DNA from: Variovorax paradoxus
GTDB lineage: Bacteria > Pseudomonadota > Gammaproteobacteria > Burkholderiales > Burkholderiaceae_C
DNA: 64,000 nt
Assembly (NCBI RefSeq): GCF_009498455.1
Contig: NZ_CP045644.1
Location: forward strand, 6,947,001-7,011,000
Direction: 5' to 3'
The position numbers were made by a program, and so were the translations under genes. The notes beneath the pieces were generated by a model. That model saw only the letters and a program-made list of their open reading frames with translations, was not told where the DNA came from and did not search any database. Below, in pieces: positions 16,762-24,009 of this stretch (positions are counted from its first letter, which is position 1; each line of letters opens with the position of its first letter).

Positions 16762-17110
16762 GGGCGAACTCCTTCGATGTTGCGTGTGGGGACGAACGTG
16801 AAAGAGCAATTTCCTGCTTCGTCGGCATGCTTGATAAAAAACATGCGCGAGGCTGAACGCTTCTACTCTGCGCCGATCGACTTGCAATTAGCGCGCCCGG
16901 ATTGTGGCGCGCCCCGGCCGCGCGTCCAAGCCCCGTGCCCCGATGCCCGAGCGCCGCACCCTGGCATGCCTCATGCAAGACAGCTGGCAAGAGTAGAAGC
17001 GTTCAGCAGCGCACGCACCATCCCCGTGCGCCCGCCCGGAAATTGCTCTTGAGGCGCCTCCCGCCCTGGTGGGAGGCATCCGTCAAGACCACCGACTCCG
17101 AGGCCCCACC
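16762..17110. promoter_or_regulatory. Divergent control region with two inverted copies of one promoter-like module
   Basis: This 349-bp gap holds no gene. GCTGAACGCTTCTACTCT (16852-16869) is the perfect 18-bp reverse complement of 16990-17007, and AAGAGCAATTTCC (16802-16814) is the perfect 13-bp reverse complement of 17038-17050. CTTGCA (16881-16886) mirrors TGCAAG (16974-16979). Read outward from the centre, each gene thus has TGCAAG, 10-11 bp, AGAGTAGAAGCGTTCAGC, 30-37 bp, GGAAATTGCTCTT, then its start. TTGCAA/TAGAAG may be -35/-10 boxes with 15-16 bp spacing. The Rieske and binding-protein genes therefore seem to be under one shared control. Confidence 0.75.
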
Positions 17111-18139
17111 ATGCAACGCCGATCCTTTCTTGCCGCAGCTGCCACCACCCTCGCCGCCCCTGCCGTGTTCGCGCAGGGCGGCAAGCTCACCCCGCTCAAG
17201 TTCACGCTCGACTTCCGCATCAACGGCCAGACCGCGCCCTTCTTCCTGGCACACGCCAAGGGCTACTACCGCGACGAAGGGCTGGACGTGACGATCGACA
17301 CCGGCGCCGGCTCGGTCGCCTCGATCACGCGCATCGCGAGCGGCGTGTACCAGCTGGGCCTGGGCGACATCAGTTCGCTGGTCGAGTTCAATGCACAGAA
17401 CCCGGGCACGCCCGTGGTGCAGGCCGTGTACCAGTACTACAACCGTGCACCGTTCGTGATCATCGGCCGCAAGGACCGCGGCGTGACCGGCGACTTCAAG
17501 AGCCTCACGGGCAAGAAGGTGGCCGCCGCCGCCGTCGAGTCCACGCGCCGCGCCTGGCCGATGGTGGCGCGCAAGCAGGGCATGCGCGGCGATGCCTTCC
17601 AGTGGCAGACCACCGACTTCAGCGCGCGCGACAACGTGATGGTGCGCGGCGACGTCGATGCCGCCACCTACTTCCACGACTCGGCCGTTTCGCTCTTCGC
17701 GCGCATGAAGGCCGACGAACTCTCGGTGCTCAAGTATTCGGACGCGGGCGTCAACCTGTACGGCAACGCGATCCTTGCGAGCAGCAACCTCATTGCGCAA
17801 AATCCGAAGGTGGTGGCGGCCTTTCTGCGCGCGACCAACCGAGCCATCGTCGAAACTTTTTCCAACCCCGCACCGAGCATCGCGGCCATGCGCCAGCGCG
17901 AACCGATCCTCGACGAGAAGGTCGAACTCGAACGCTGGAGCCTCACGGCGCAGTACGTGGGCGCGGCGGACACGCGCGGCCACGGGCTGGGCGACATCCG
18001 CAAGCTCACGCTCGAACAGCAGGTCGACGAGGTGGCCGACACCTACGGCCTCAAGACGCGGCCCTCGGCCGACGCCCTCTTCAACAGCTCGATGCTGCCT
18101 GCGCGCAGCGAGCGCCTTCTTCCCGCACCCAAGGCATGA
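17111..18139 (+). CDS. ABC transporter substrate-binding protein (NMT1/THI5-like, NitT/TauT type)
   Basis: A 342-residue periplasmic protein. The signal peptide MQRRSFLAAAATTLAAPAVFAQ carries a twin-Arg-like start and an AxA cleavage site. The mature part begins LTPLKFTLDFRINGQTAPFFLAHAKGYYRDEGLDV, typical of NMT1/ThiY/SsuA-like binders. It captures a small N-heterocyclic, pyrimidine or sulfonate-like solute for an ABC permease. No permease or ATPase adjoins it here; a permease of the right type is at the left window edge. The start is ATG 17111. Its stop overlaps the deaminase start (ATGA). The control region is shared with the Rieske gene. Confidence 0.9.
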   Translation: MQRRSFLAAAATTLAAPAVFAQGGKLTPLKFTLDFRINGQTAPFFLAHAKGYYRDEGLDVTIDTGAGSVASITRIASGVYQLGLGDISSLVEFNAQNPGTPVVQAVYQYYNRAPFVIIGRKDRGVTGDFKSLTGKKVAAAAVESTRRAWPMVARKQGMRGDAFQWQTTDFSARDNVMVRGDVDAATYFHDSAVSLFARMKADELSVLKYSDAGVNLYGNAILASSNLIAQNPKVVAAFLRATNRAIVETFSNPAPSIAAMRQREPILDEKVELERWSLTAQYVGAADTRGHGLGDIRKLTLEQQVDEVADTYGLKTRPSADALFNSSMLPARSERLLPAPKA

Positions 18140-18663
18140 ACGTTCCTGAAAATTCCACCCCCGCCTTCCCCGACGAAAACACGCTCGACGAGCGCGACGG
18201 CCGCTACCTGCGCAAGGCCATCGTGTGGTCGCATGCCGCGCGCCGTCGAGGCAACCGGCCCTTCGGTTCGGTCATCGTCTCAGCCGCCGGCGAAGTGCTG
18301 GCCGAGGCCGCGAACAGCAACACCGAAACCGGCGACTGCACCGCGCACGCCGAGGTGAACGCGCTGCGCGCGCTGGCCGGTCGCGGCCTCACGCGCGAGG
18401 AGCTGGCCGGCGCCACGCTCTACGCCTCGGGCGAGCCCTGCGTGATGTGCGCGGGCGCGATCTTCTGGTCGAACATCGGCCGCGTGGTGTTCGGCATCGA
18501 CGCGCAGCGGCTGCGCGTGTTCCGCGGCGAGCGGCAGGACCAGCGCGACGCGGAGCTGTCGTGCCGCGACGTGTTCCGCGCGTCGCCGCATCCAATCGAT
18601 TGCATCGGGCCGGCGCTCATCGATGAAGCGGCTGCCGCGCATGACAGCGCGTGGAAGACCTGA
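18136..18663 (+). CDS. Nucleoside/guanine-type deaminase (zinc-dependent)
   Basis: A 175-residue CDA-fold deaminase with HAE (in CTAHAEVNAL) and GEPCVMCAGAIFWSNIGRVVFG, the zinc ligands and proton shuttle of GuaD/TadA-like enzymes. It presumably deaminates a purine or pyrimidine base imported by the preceding binding protein, whose stop it overlaps by 4 bp (18136-18139). It is the second enzyme of this family in the window; the other is at 324-800. ureD follows 28 bp later. Release of ammonia from a base next to a urease accessory gene suggests nitrogen scavenging; the substrate is unproven. Confidence 0.88.
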   Translation: MNVPENSTPAFPDENTLDERDGRYLRKAIVWSHAARRRGNRPFGSVIVSAAGEVLAEAANSNTETGDCTAHAEVNALRALAGRGLTREELAGATLYASGEPCVMCAGAIFWSNIGRVVFGIDAQRLRVFRGERQDQRDAELSCRDVFRASPHPIDCIGPALIDEAAAAHDSAWKT

Positions 18664-18691
18664 GCCTGTGACGGCGCACTAGACTCGCCGC

Positions 18692-19522
18692 ATGCCCTGG
18701 CACGCCCGTCTCCACCTCGCCTACCAACAAGAAGCCGACCGCAGCGTCGCCCGTTTTCGCCACGACGGCCCGCTGCGCGTCCTGCAGAGCCTCTACCCCG
18801 AGGGCGATGCGGTGTGCCACCACGTGCTGGTGCACCCACCGGGCGGGCTCGTGGGCGGCGACACGCTCGACATCGACATCGAAGCCGCCGACGGCAGCCA
18901 CGGCCTGATCACCACGCCCGGCGCCTCGCGCTTCTACCGTTCCGAAGGCGAAACCGCGCTGCAACGCACGCGCATCCGGCTCGCCTCCGGTGCGCGGCTC
19001 GAATGGCTGCCGCTCGAAGCGATCTGCTACAGCGGCTGCCAGGCCGAGAACCGGCTCACCGTCGAAACTGCACCGGGCGCCGAGATGATCGGCTGGGACG
19101 TGTGTGCGCTCGGCCTGCCGAACGCCAACCAGCCCTTCGAACGCGGCACCTACCTGCAGCACATCGAAGCCCCCGGCGTGTGGCTGGAGCGCGGACGCAT
19201 CGATGCGAACGACCACCGCCTGCTGCAAAGCCCGCTGGGGCTGGGCGGCCACCGCTGCCTCGCCTCGCTGTTCGTGGTGACCGGCTCGCCGATGATCAAG
19301 GCACGGCGCGAAGCCCTGCTGACGCAGGCGCGCACGCTGCTCGAAGCGCACGAACTGCACGAGAGCGCGGGCGCGACCAGCCCGCACGCGGAAGTGGTCG
19401 TGCTGCGCGTGCTTGCGCCGGTGGTCGAGCCCGCGATGCAGCTGCTGCGGCAGGTCTGGCAGGCGTGGCGCAGCGAGTTGTGGCAACTGCCGGCGGCCAC
19501 GCCGCGCATCTGGGCGACCTGA
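18692..19522 (+). CDS. ureD: Urease accessory protein UreD
   Basis: A 276-residue protein of normal UreD length. Diagnostic segments are LVHPPGGLVGGDTLDIDI, HGLITTPGASRFYRS, LEWLPLEAICYSGC and the C-terminal PRIWAT. UreD scaffolds UreF/UreG on apo-urease for nickel insertion in the cytoplasm. It is co-directional with, and 28 bp after, the deaminase gene. Unusually, ureA/B/C do not follow: the next 157 bp are non-coding and then a gene lies on the opposite strand. The urea transporter operon is 27 kb away on the other strand. The protein looks intact. Confidence 0.9.
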   Translation: MPWHARLHLAYQQEADRSVARFRHDGPLRVLQSLYPEGDAVCHHVLVHPPGGLVGGDTLDIDIEAADGSHGLITTPGASRFYRSEGETALQRTRIRLASGARLEWLPLEAICYSGCQAENRLTVETAPGAEMIGWDVCALGLPNANQPFERGTYLQHIEAPGVWLERGRIDANDHRLLQSPLGLGGHRCLASLFVVTGSPMIKARREALLTQARTLLEAHELHESAGATSPHAEVVVLRVLAPVVEPAMQLLRQVWQAWRSELWQLPAATPRIWAT

Positions 19523-19601
19523 GAAGCGGGCGACAGTGCGGCGTATCAGGCCGGGACGTCGGTCCCCGGCAGTCGCCGCTACTTTCGTTTTTTCCGGCGT
19601 G

Positions 19602-19624
19602 GTGCGCACGGACAACGTGCGCAC
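19602..19624. repeat. Duplicated palindrome downstream of ureD
   Basis: The 8-bp palindrome GTGCGCAC occurs at 19602-19609 and 19617-19624, 15 bp apart, in the otherwise featureless 157 bp between ureD and the convergent PhlG-like gene. It could form part of a bidirectional transcription end or a remnant of rearranged DNA. No ureA-like start was found here. Confidence 0.35.
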
Positions 19625-19679
19625 GAGTCGGCCTCGCTTCTTCAATCCGGGGAGGCCCTTCGTTGACGACTCTTGTCGG

Positions 19680-20375
19680 CTACCAGGGCAGAGGCGCGGC
19701 CTCGCCGTTGGCATGCTCGCCGTAGTACAGCGACGGCAAAAAACGAGAGAGGTACGTGAACTCCGAATAGCAATGGCGCAGCAGCCCCAGGCCCAGTTCG
19801 TCCGGCACGTCGACCGCCGGCTGCGCGCTCGACTGTCCCAACAGGAAGCGGCTGCGCAGCACGCAGCCAAAGGGCGTGTCGCGGGCTAGGTGAATCATCT
19901 GCCCGTCCTGCGGATCGCCGTTGGCGTCCAGCGTGATGTGCTCGCCGAAGCCGATGCGCGCATACACCGCCGCCGACGCGCGCTTCTGCGCGAAGGCCAG
20001 GTCGAGTTGCTCCGTGTCGAACAACTCGCGCGGGTCATGGAACTTGAGTTGCGCAGCCACCGGCGGAATGTCGGCCAGCGACTCCACCGCGCGAATCGAC
20101 GCACCGATGTAGCTTTCGCCCTTCTTCCAATGCGTGTCCCAGCCGCGGTGTTCGACGTGGTCGTGCGGATGCCACCACTTGATGTGCTGCGTGGTCTCGA
20201 AGAACTTGAACCACCAGTCGAGCATGCGGCCGGTGCAGCCATGAAGATCGGTGCGCACGGCCACGACAAGGCAACCGCTGGGCAGGCGGGAAATGCCGGT
20301 TTCCAGCCGCAGCGGCGCGATCTGCAACAGGTCGTCGATGCGGGAAATCTCTGGATGGAAGGGATGCTCGATCAT
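19680..20375 (-). CDS. PhlG-like (2,4-diacetylphloroglucinol hydrolase family) hydrolase
   Basis: A ~231-residue protein with the His-rich centre WWFKFFETTQHIKWWHPHDHVEHRGW and further His/Glu residues near FGEHITLD and RHCYSEFTYLSRFLP. This pattern is that of the DAPG hydrolase/phloretin hydrolase family, zinc enzymes cleaving carbon-carbon bonds of acylated phloroglucinols. The ATG at 20375 is preferred because GGAAAAC lies just upstream; an ATG at 20390 is possible but sits inside a palindrome. It is divergent from a TetR regulator with operator-like palindromes between, parallel to phlG with its PhlF/PhlH-type regulators in Pseudomonas. The actual substrate is unknown. Confidence 0.82.
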   Translation of the reverse strand: MIEHPFHPEISRIDDLLQIAPLRLETGISRLPSGCLVVAVRTDLHGCTGRMLDWWFKFFETTQHIKWWHPHDHVEHRGWDTHWKKGESYIGASIRAVESLADIPPVAAQLKFHDPRELFDTEQLDLAFAQKRASAAVYARIGFGEHITLDANGDPQDGQMIHLARDTPFGCVLRSRFLLGQSSAQPAVDVPDELGLGLLRHCYSEFTYLSRFLPSLYYGEHANGEAAPLPW

Positions 20376-20384
20376 GTGTTTTCC

Positions 20385-20412
20385 GATCATTTCTTGAAGA
20401 GGAGAAATGATC
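20385..20412. promoter_or_regulatory. Perfect 10-bp inverted repeat near hydrolase start
   Basis: GATCATTTCT (20385-20394) and AGAAATGATC (20403-20412) are perfect reverse complements with an 8-bp spacer. It lies in the untranslated leader of the PhlG-like gene, overlapping the alternative ATG at 20390, and could be an operator or an mRNA hairpin masking translation. Confidence 0.5.
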
Positions 20413-20417
20413 TTACA

Positions 20418-20444
20418 TTAAGGAAACGCTTTGCGTTTCTTTAA
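20418..20444. promoter_or_regulatory. TetR-type operator candidate
   Basis: TTAAGGAAACGC (20418-20429) and GCGTTTCTTTAA (20433-20444) form a 27-bp palindrome, 11 of 12 positions paired, with a 3-bp centre. It lies between the divergent hydrolase and TetR genes, 43 bp before the TetR ATG. Size and symmetry are those of TetR-family operators, so it probably mediates repression of both genes. Confidence 0.65.
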
Positions 20445-20486
20445 ATTGGATAATGCCCCACGGAAGGCTCCGCAACGAAAGACCGC

Positions 20487-21146
20487 ATGGAACACACAAC
20501 GAACCCCACCGCCCGGCCACGCGGGCGGCCGGCAAGGCCCGAGCACGAGATGGGCGAGGCTGCAGTGGCCGCCGCCACCTGGCTGCTGCTGAACGAAGGC
20601 TATGCCGCCACGACGATGGAGGCCGTGGCCAGGCGCGCCGGCCTTGCCAAGAAGTCGCTCTACCGGTTCGCGGCCAACCGCGAAGACCTGGTGGCGTTGG
20701 TCGTACGCAGCTGGACCGACGAATTCAAACCCGTGCTGGCGACCGAAGTTCGTTCACAGGCGGACGTGTTGCCCGCGCTGGCGGAAATACTGCGGGTGAT
20801 CGCGGCGCGCGTGCTGTCGGCCGACGCGGTCGGCCTGTTCCGGCTGCTCACCACTGACTTTCCGTCCAAGGCGGACCTGCTGGAGGTGTACGAACGCAAC
20901 GGCATCGAGCGCGGCCGGCGGATGCTCGTCGACTGGCTCAAGCGCCAGCGCAAGAACGGGCTGCTGCAGGTGAAGGAGCCCGAAGCGGTGTGCGACCTGA
21001 TGCTGTCGATGGTCATCGCCGAGCCCTTGCGGCAGATGGCGCTGGGCGTGACACCACCGGTGCCGGCGTGGGATCCGTCGCCGCGCATCGAGGCGGCGCT
21101 TCGGCTGATGAACGGCGAAGCGTTCTCGGTCGCGGCAAGCGCCTAG
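20487..21146 (+). CDS. TetR/AcrR-family transcriptional regulator
   Basis: A 219-residue regulator. The N-terminal helix-turn-helix reads LNEGYAATTMEAVARRAGLAKKSLYRFAANREDLV, followed by a helical ligand-binding domain with a C-terminal WDPSPRIEAALRLM segment typical of AcrR_C-type members. It is divergent from the PhlG-like hydrolase, with a 27-bp palindrome between them, and is probably its repressor, released by the hydrolase substrate. The ATG at 20487 begins a standard N-terminus rich in Arg/Pro (RPRGRPARPEHE). Confidence 0.9.
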   Translation: MEHTTNPTARPRGRPARPEHEMGEAAVAAATWLLLNEGYAATTMEAVARRAGLAKKSLYRFAANREDLVALVVRSWTDEFKPVLATEVRSQADVLPALAEILRVIAARVLSADAVGLFRLLTTDFPSKADLLEVYERNGIERGRRMLVDWLKRQRKNGLLQVKEPEAVCDLMLSMVIAEPLRQMALGVTPPVPAWDPSPRIEAALRLMNGEAFSVAASA

Positions 21147-21202
21147 GAGGGAACGGGTGTCACCACCCGGTGCGCACGAAGTCCCTTGCCATCAGCCGCA
21201 AA

Positions 21203-21622
21203 TCAGCCGCAAGCCACCTTGCCGGACGGCGCGCTGCGCAACCTGTTGAGAAACGCCAGTTGCACCCTGGCCGTTTCGCTCCCCTTCTCGGCGGCGCGCA
21301 GCATCCACGTGCGTGCCTCGCAGCGGTCGGCCTTCACGGCGGACCCATACAGCGTGGGGCCCGTCAGCAGCACCATGCCCAGCATCTCCTGCGCCTCGGG
21401 ATGGCCTTCGGTGGCGGCCTGGCGCAGCTGCACGAGCATCGTGCGGTAGTCGCGCCCGGCCTGGGCTTCGAGGGCGAGTTGATAGCGCTGCTCGGTTTGC
21501 AGGTCGGCGTTCACATCGAAAGGCTTCGCTGCAGCGCCGGCGGCGACCAGGCACAGCGCGCCTGACAGGAAGATGCGCCAGCGCAGCGACCAGTTGGCGA
21601 TCTGTTTGAGTTCGGATGACAT
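21203..21622 (-). CDS. Exported Sel1-repeat-like protein
   Basis: A 139-residue protein. After MSSELKQIANWSLRWR a hydrophobic segment (IFLSGALCLVAAGAAA) looks like a signal peptide. The mature part contains two tetratricopeptide/Sel1-like helical hairpins (DYRTMLVQLRQAATEGHPEAQEMLGMVLL and CEARTWMLRAAEKGSETARVQLAFL). Sel1 repeats mediate protein contacts, often in the periplasm; the partner is unknown. The ATG at 21622 has GGAG ten bases upstream and is preferred over 21694. It stands alone between the TetR and YeiH genes. Confidence 0.75.
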   Translation of the reverse strand: MSSELKQIANWSLRWRIFLSGALCLVAAGAAAKPFDVNADLQTEQRYQLALEAQAGRDYRTMLVQLRQAATEGHPEAQEMLGMVLLTGPTLYGSAVKADRCEARTWMLRAAEKGSETARVQLAFLNRLRSAPSGKVACG

Positions 21623-21727
21623 CGGTTTTTTCTCCACCAGTTGCGTGGCACCGATGGTCCCGCGAAGGGGCGCGCAGGAGAAACTGGAATTCACGCAGGA
21701 CGCCTCAGGCGCCGCCTGAGCCCGGGC

Positions 21728-22780
21728 TTAGAACACCGCCAGCACGGCCGCATTCACCGCATAACCGCCGACCGTCAAAAACACGAACAGCAGCGCCCCC
21801 AGCTTGAGCGGCTGCGCCCCGGCCTTGCGCAGGCTCGCGGCGCTGGTGCGCAGGCCCATCGCGGCCATGGCGGTGGCGAGCAGCAGCGTGTCGAGCTGCA
21901 CCAGCGCGGCGACGAGTGCGCGCGGCAGCACGTCGAGCGAATGCACGGCGCTCACGGCGATGAACAGCACCGCGAACCATGGCACGCGCACCTGGCGCCA
22001 GCAGGCGCGCAGGCTCGCGGTGCCCGGCGTCGATGCCGCCACGCGGAACGACAGGCCCATGAGGAACGGCGCCAGCATCATCACGCGCAGCATCTTCTCG
22101 ACCACGGCCGCATTCGCCGCGCCCGGGCTGACCGCCTCGCCGACCGCGACCACCTGCGCCACCTCGTGGATGGTCGATCCCGCGAAGAGACCGAAGGCAT
22201 GTTCCGTGAGGCCGAGGTACGGATAGACCAGCGGGTACAGCACCATCGACAGCGTGCCGAACACGACCACCGTGGCGACGGCGATCGACACCTTGTGCTC
22301 TTCGCCGCGCACCACGGGCTGCGTGGCCATCACGGCGGCGGCGCCGCAGATGGCGCTGCCCGCGCCGATCAGCGCGGCCGTCTCGCGGTCGAGCCCCAGC
22401 CAGCGCGTGCCGATGCGCACGGCGAGGCCGAAGGTCAGCGCCACCATCGCCATCGCGATCAGCACGCCGGGCCAGCCGACGGCGCCGATGTCGCTCAGCG
22501 AGATGCGAAAACCGTAGAGCACGATGCCCGCGCGCAGCAGCACGCTGCGCGCAAAGTCCACGCCGGCGCCGGTGCGGTCCGACACCGCGGGGAACACCGT
22601 GTTGCCCGCCACCATGCCCAACGCGATGGCCAAGGTCAGCGCGCTCAGGCCCAGGTGCACCATCGGCGGCCACTCGGCCAGCAGCGCGGCGGCAGCCGCC
22701 AGCGCTGCGGCGAAAAGCACGCCGGGGCCGCAGCGGCGAACGAAGGAAAAACCGGGCAAGGAGGCGGCAAGGGACGACAT
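21728..22780 (-). CDS. YeiH/UPF0324-family membrane protein (putative sulfate exporter family)
   Basis: A 350-residue inner-membrane protein with about ten hydrophobic segments. Diagnostic motifs include GIVLYGFRISLSDIGAVG, IGAGSAICGAAAVMA and AGSTIHEVAQVVA. The family is named for a proposed sulfate or sulfite export role, with little direct proof. The ATG at 22780 gives the family N-terminus. It is divergent from a LysR regulator with a 7-bp palindrome in the 70-bp gap, an arrangement seen for yeiE-yeiH, so it is probably LysR-controlled. Confidence 0.88.
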   Translation of the reverse strand: MSSLAASLPGFSFVRRCGPGVLFAAALAAAAALLAEWPPMVHLGLSALTLAIALGMVAGNTVFPAVSDRTGAGVDFARSVLLRAGIVLYGFRISLSDIGAVGWPGVLIAMAMVALTFGLAVRIGTRWLGLDRETAALIGAGSAICGAAAVMATQPVVRGEEHKVSIAVATVVVFGTLSMVLYPLVYPYLGLTEHAFGLFAGSTIHEVAQVVAVGEAVSPGAANAAVVEKMLRVMMLAPFLMGLSFRVAASTPGTASLRACWRQVRVPWFAVLFIAVSAVHSLDVLPRALVAALVQLDTLLLATAMAAMGLRTSAASLRKAGAQPLKLGALLFVFLTVGGYAVNAAVLAVF

Positions 22781-22823
22781 GGGCCCAAGCTTAGAAATCG
22801 ACAGACCATGAGTCAAAGACATA

Positions 22824-22845
22824 AACTTCACCGATGCATGAAGTT
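22824..22845. promoter_or_regulatory. Candidate LysR-type operator overlapping the LysR start region
   Basis: AACTTCA (22824-22830) and TGAAGTT (22839-22845) are perfect inverted repeats with an 8-bp spacer, fitting the T-N11-A shape of LysR binding sites. The site ends 5 bp before the LysR ATG, where a Shine-Dalgarno would be expected but is absent. Binding could couple control of yeiH with autorepression. Confidence 0.55.
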
Positions 22846-22850
22846 AAGTT

Positions 22851-23744
22851 ATGACCCTCAACCTGCACCTGGTGCGCCTGTTCGTCGCCGTGGCCGAGGC
22901 GGGCAGCTTCTCTCGCGCGGCCGAGGGCCTGTGGATCAGCCAGCCCGCAGTGTCCAAGGGCATCCGCGAGCTGGAGCACCAACTCGACCTGACGCTCATC
23001 GAGCGTGGCGCGGGCAAGGGCTTCCGTCTCACCGAGGCCGGCGCGTCGCTGCTCACGCATGCGCGCGGCATCTTCGCGATGGAGCGCGCGGCGCTCGACG
23101 ATGTGCGTGCGCGCGTCGGCGTGCAGCGCGGCAGCCTCACGCTGGGCGCCAGCACCACGGTGGCGAGCTACTGGCTGCCACCGCAGATCGCGGCCTTCTG
23201 CGCGGCCTTTCCGGCGGTGGTGCCGCGCGTCACGGTCGGCAACACGCAGTGGGTGTGCGAGCAACTGCTCGAATGCCGCATCGACCTCGCACTGGTCGAA
23301 GGCCGTGTGGACGCAGACAGCGAAGCGCGCATCGACGTGCGCGAATGGACCACCGACCCGCTCGCCATCGTCGCGCCGCCCGACGCCGCGCTGCCCCGCC
23401 GCGGCGTGACGGCTGCGCTGCTGGGCCGGCAGAACTGGATCCTGCGCGAGCCCGGCTCGGGCACGCGCCAGGCCACCGAGGCGCTGTGCGCGACGCACGG
23501 CATCGATGCGCCGCCGTGGATGGAAATGGCAAGCAACGAAGCCATTGCGCGCACCGTGGCCAGCGGCGTCGGCATCTCGATGCTGCCGCGCGTGGTGGTG
23601 GCCGACATGCTCGCGCTGGGCACGCTGCGCGAGCTGAAGCTGCCAGGCGCGGTGCTGTCGCGGCCGCTGTACCGGCTGAGCCTGAAGAACCGGCCGCTCT
23701 CGCCGGCGGCGCTGCGGATGGCGCAGATCCTCGACGCCTCGTGA
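22851..23744 (+). CDS. LysR-family transcriptional regulator (YeiE-like context)
   Basis: A 297-residue regulator with an N-terminal winged helix (NLHLVRLFVAVAEAGSFSRAAEGLWISQPAVSKGIRELEHQL) and a periplasmic-binding-like effector domain from about residue 90. It is divergent from the YeiH-family gene and probably regulates it. The ATG at 22851 gives the normal LysR N-terminus, yet only a few bases separate it from the palindrome and no ribosome site is visible, so translation may be leaderless or weak. A hairpin terminator follows the stop. Confidence 0.9.
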   Translation: MTLNLHLVRLFVAVAEAGSFSRAAEGLWISQPAVSKGIRELEHQLDLTLIERGAGKGFRLTEAGASLLTHARGIFAMERAALDDVRARVGVQRGSLTLGASTTVASYWLPPQIAAFCAAFPAVVPRVTVGNTQWVCEQLLECRIDLALVEGRVDADSEARIDVREWTTDPLAIVAPPDAALPRRGVTAALLGRQNWILREPGSGTRQATEALCATHGIDAPPWMEMASNEAIARTVASGVGISMLPRVVVADMLALGTLRELKLPGAVLSRPLYRLSLKNRPLSPAALRMAQILDAS

Positions 23745-23751
23745 AATGAAA

Positions 23752-23776
23752 AAAGGGCGCATCGTGTGCGCCCTTT
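23752..23776. terminator. Bidirectional rho-independent terminator
   Basis: AAAGGGCGCA (23752-23761) and TGCGCCCTTT (23767-23776) form a perfect 10-bp stem with a 5-base loop. The A tract on one side and T tract on the other suit termination of both the LysR gene (+) and the cstA-ybdD operon (-), which end on either side. Confidence 0.8.
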
Positions 23777-23797
23777 GTCGTTGTCAGCCGCTGCGTG

Positions 23798-24004
23798 CTA
23801 GCAGCAGCGCCCCTTGCCCCCGCCGTAGCGCGCCTCGAGCCGTTCGCGAAAGAAATCCTCGTAGCTCATCGGCGCCCGGTCGGGGTGGGTGGCCATCATG
23901 TGCGTCAGGTAGACGTCGTAGTCGGGCAGCCCGACCATGAGCCGCAGCGACTGCTTGATCGAGCGGGCGATGTAGCGCCCGGCTTCGGATAGGGCGAGGC
24001 CCAT
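23798..24004 (-). CDS. YbdD/YjiX-family small protein
   Basis: A 68-residue protein with the family's strongly conserved pattern: RLMVGLPDYDVYLTHMMATHP, then MSYEDFFRERLEARYGGG and a C-terminal double Cys. YbdD/YjiX proteins are encoded directly after CstA/BtsT-type peptide or pyruvate transporters and are thought to support them. Here the ATG at 24004 lies 5 bp after the cstA stop, confirming the operon. It is too short for some gene finders, but the match is unambiguous. A terminator follows downstream. Confidence 0.9.
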   Translation of the reverse strand: MGLALSEAGRYIARSIKQSLRLMVGLPDYDVYLTHMMATHPDRAPMSYEDFFRERLEARYGGGKGRCC

Positions 24005-24009
24005 GGCGT

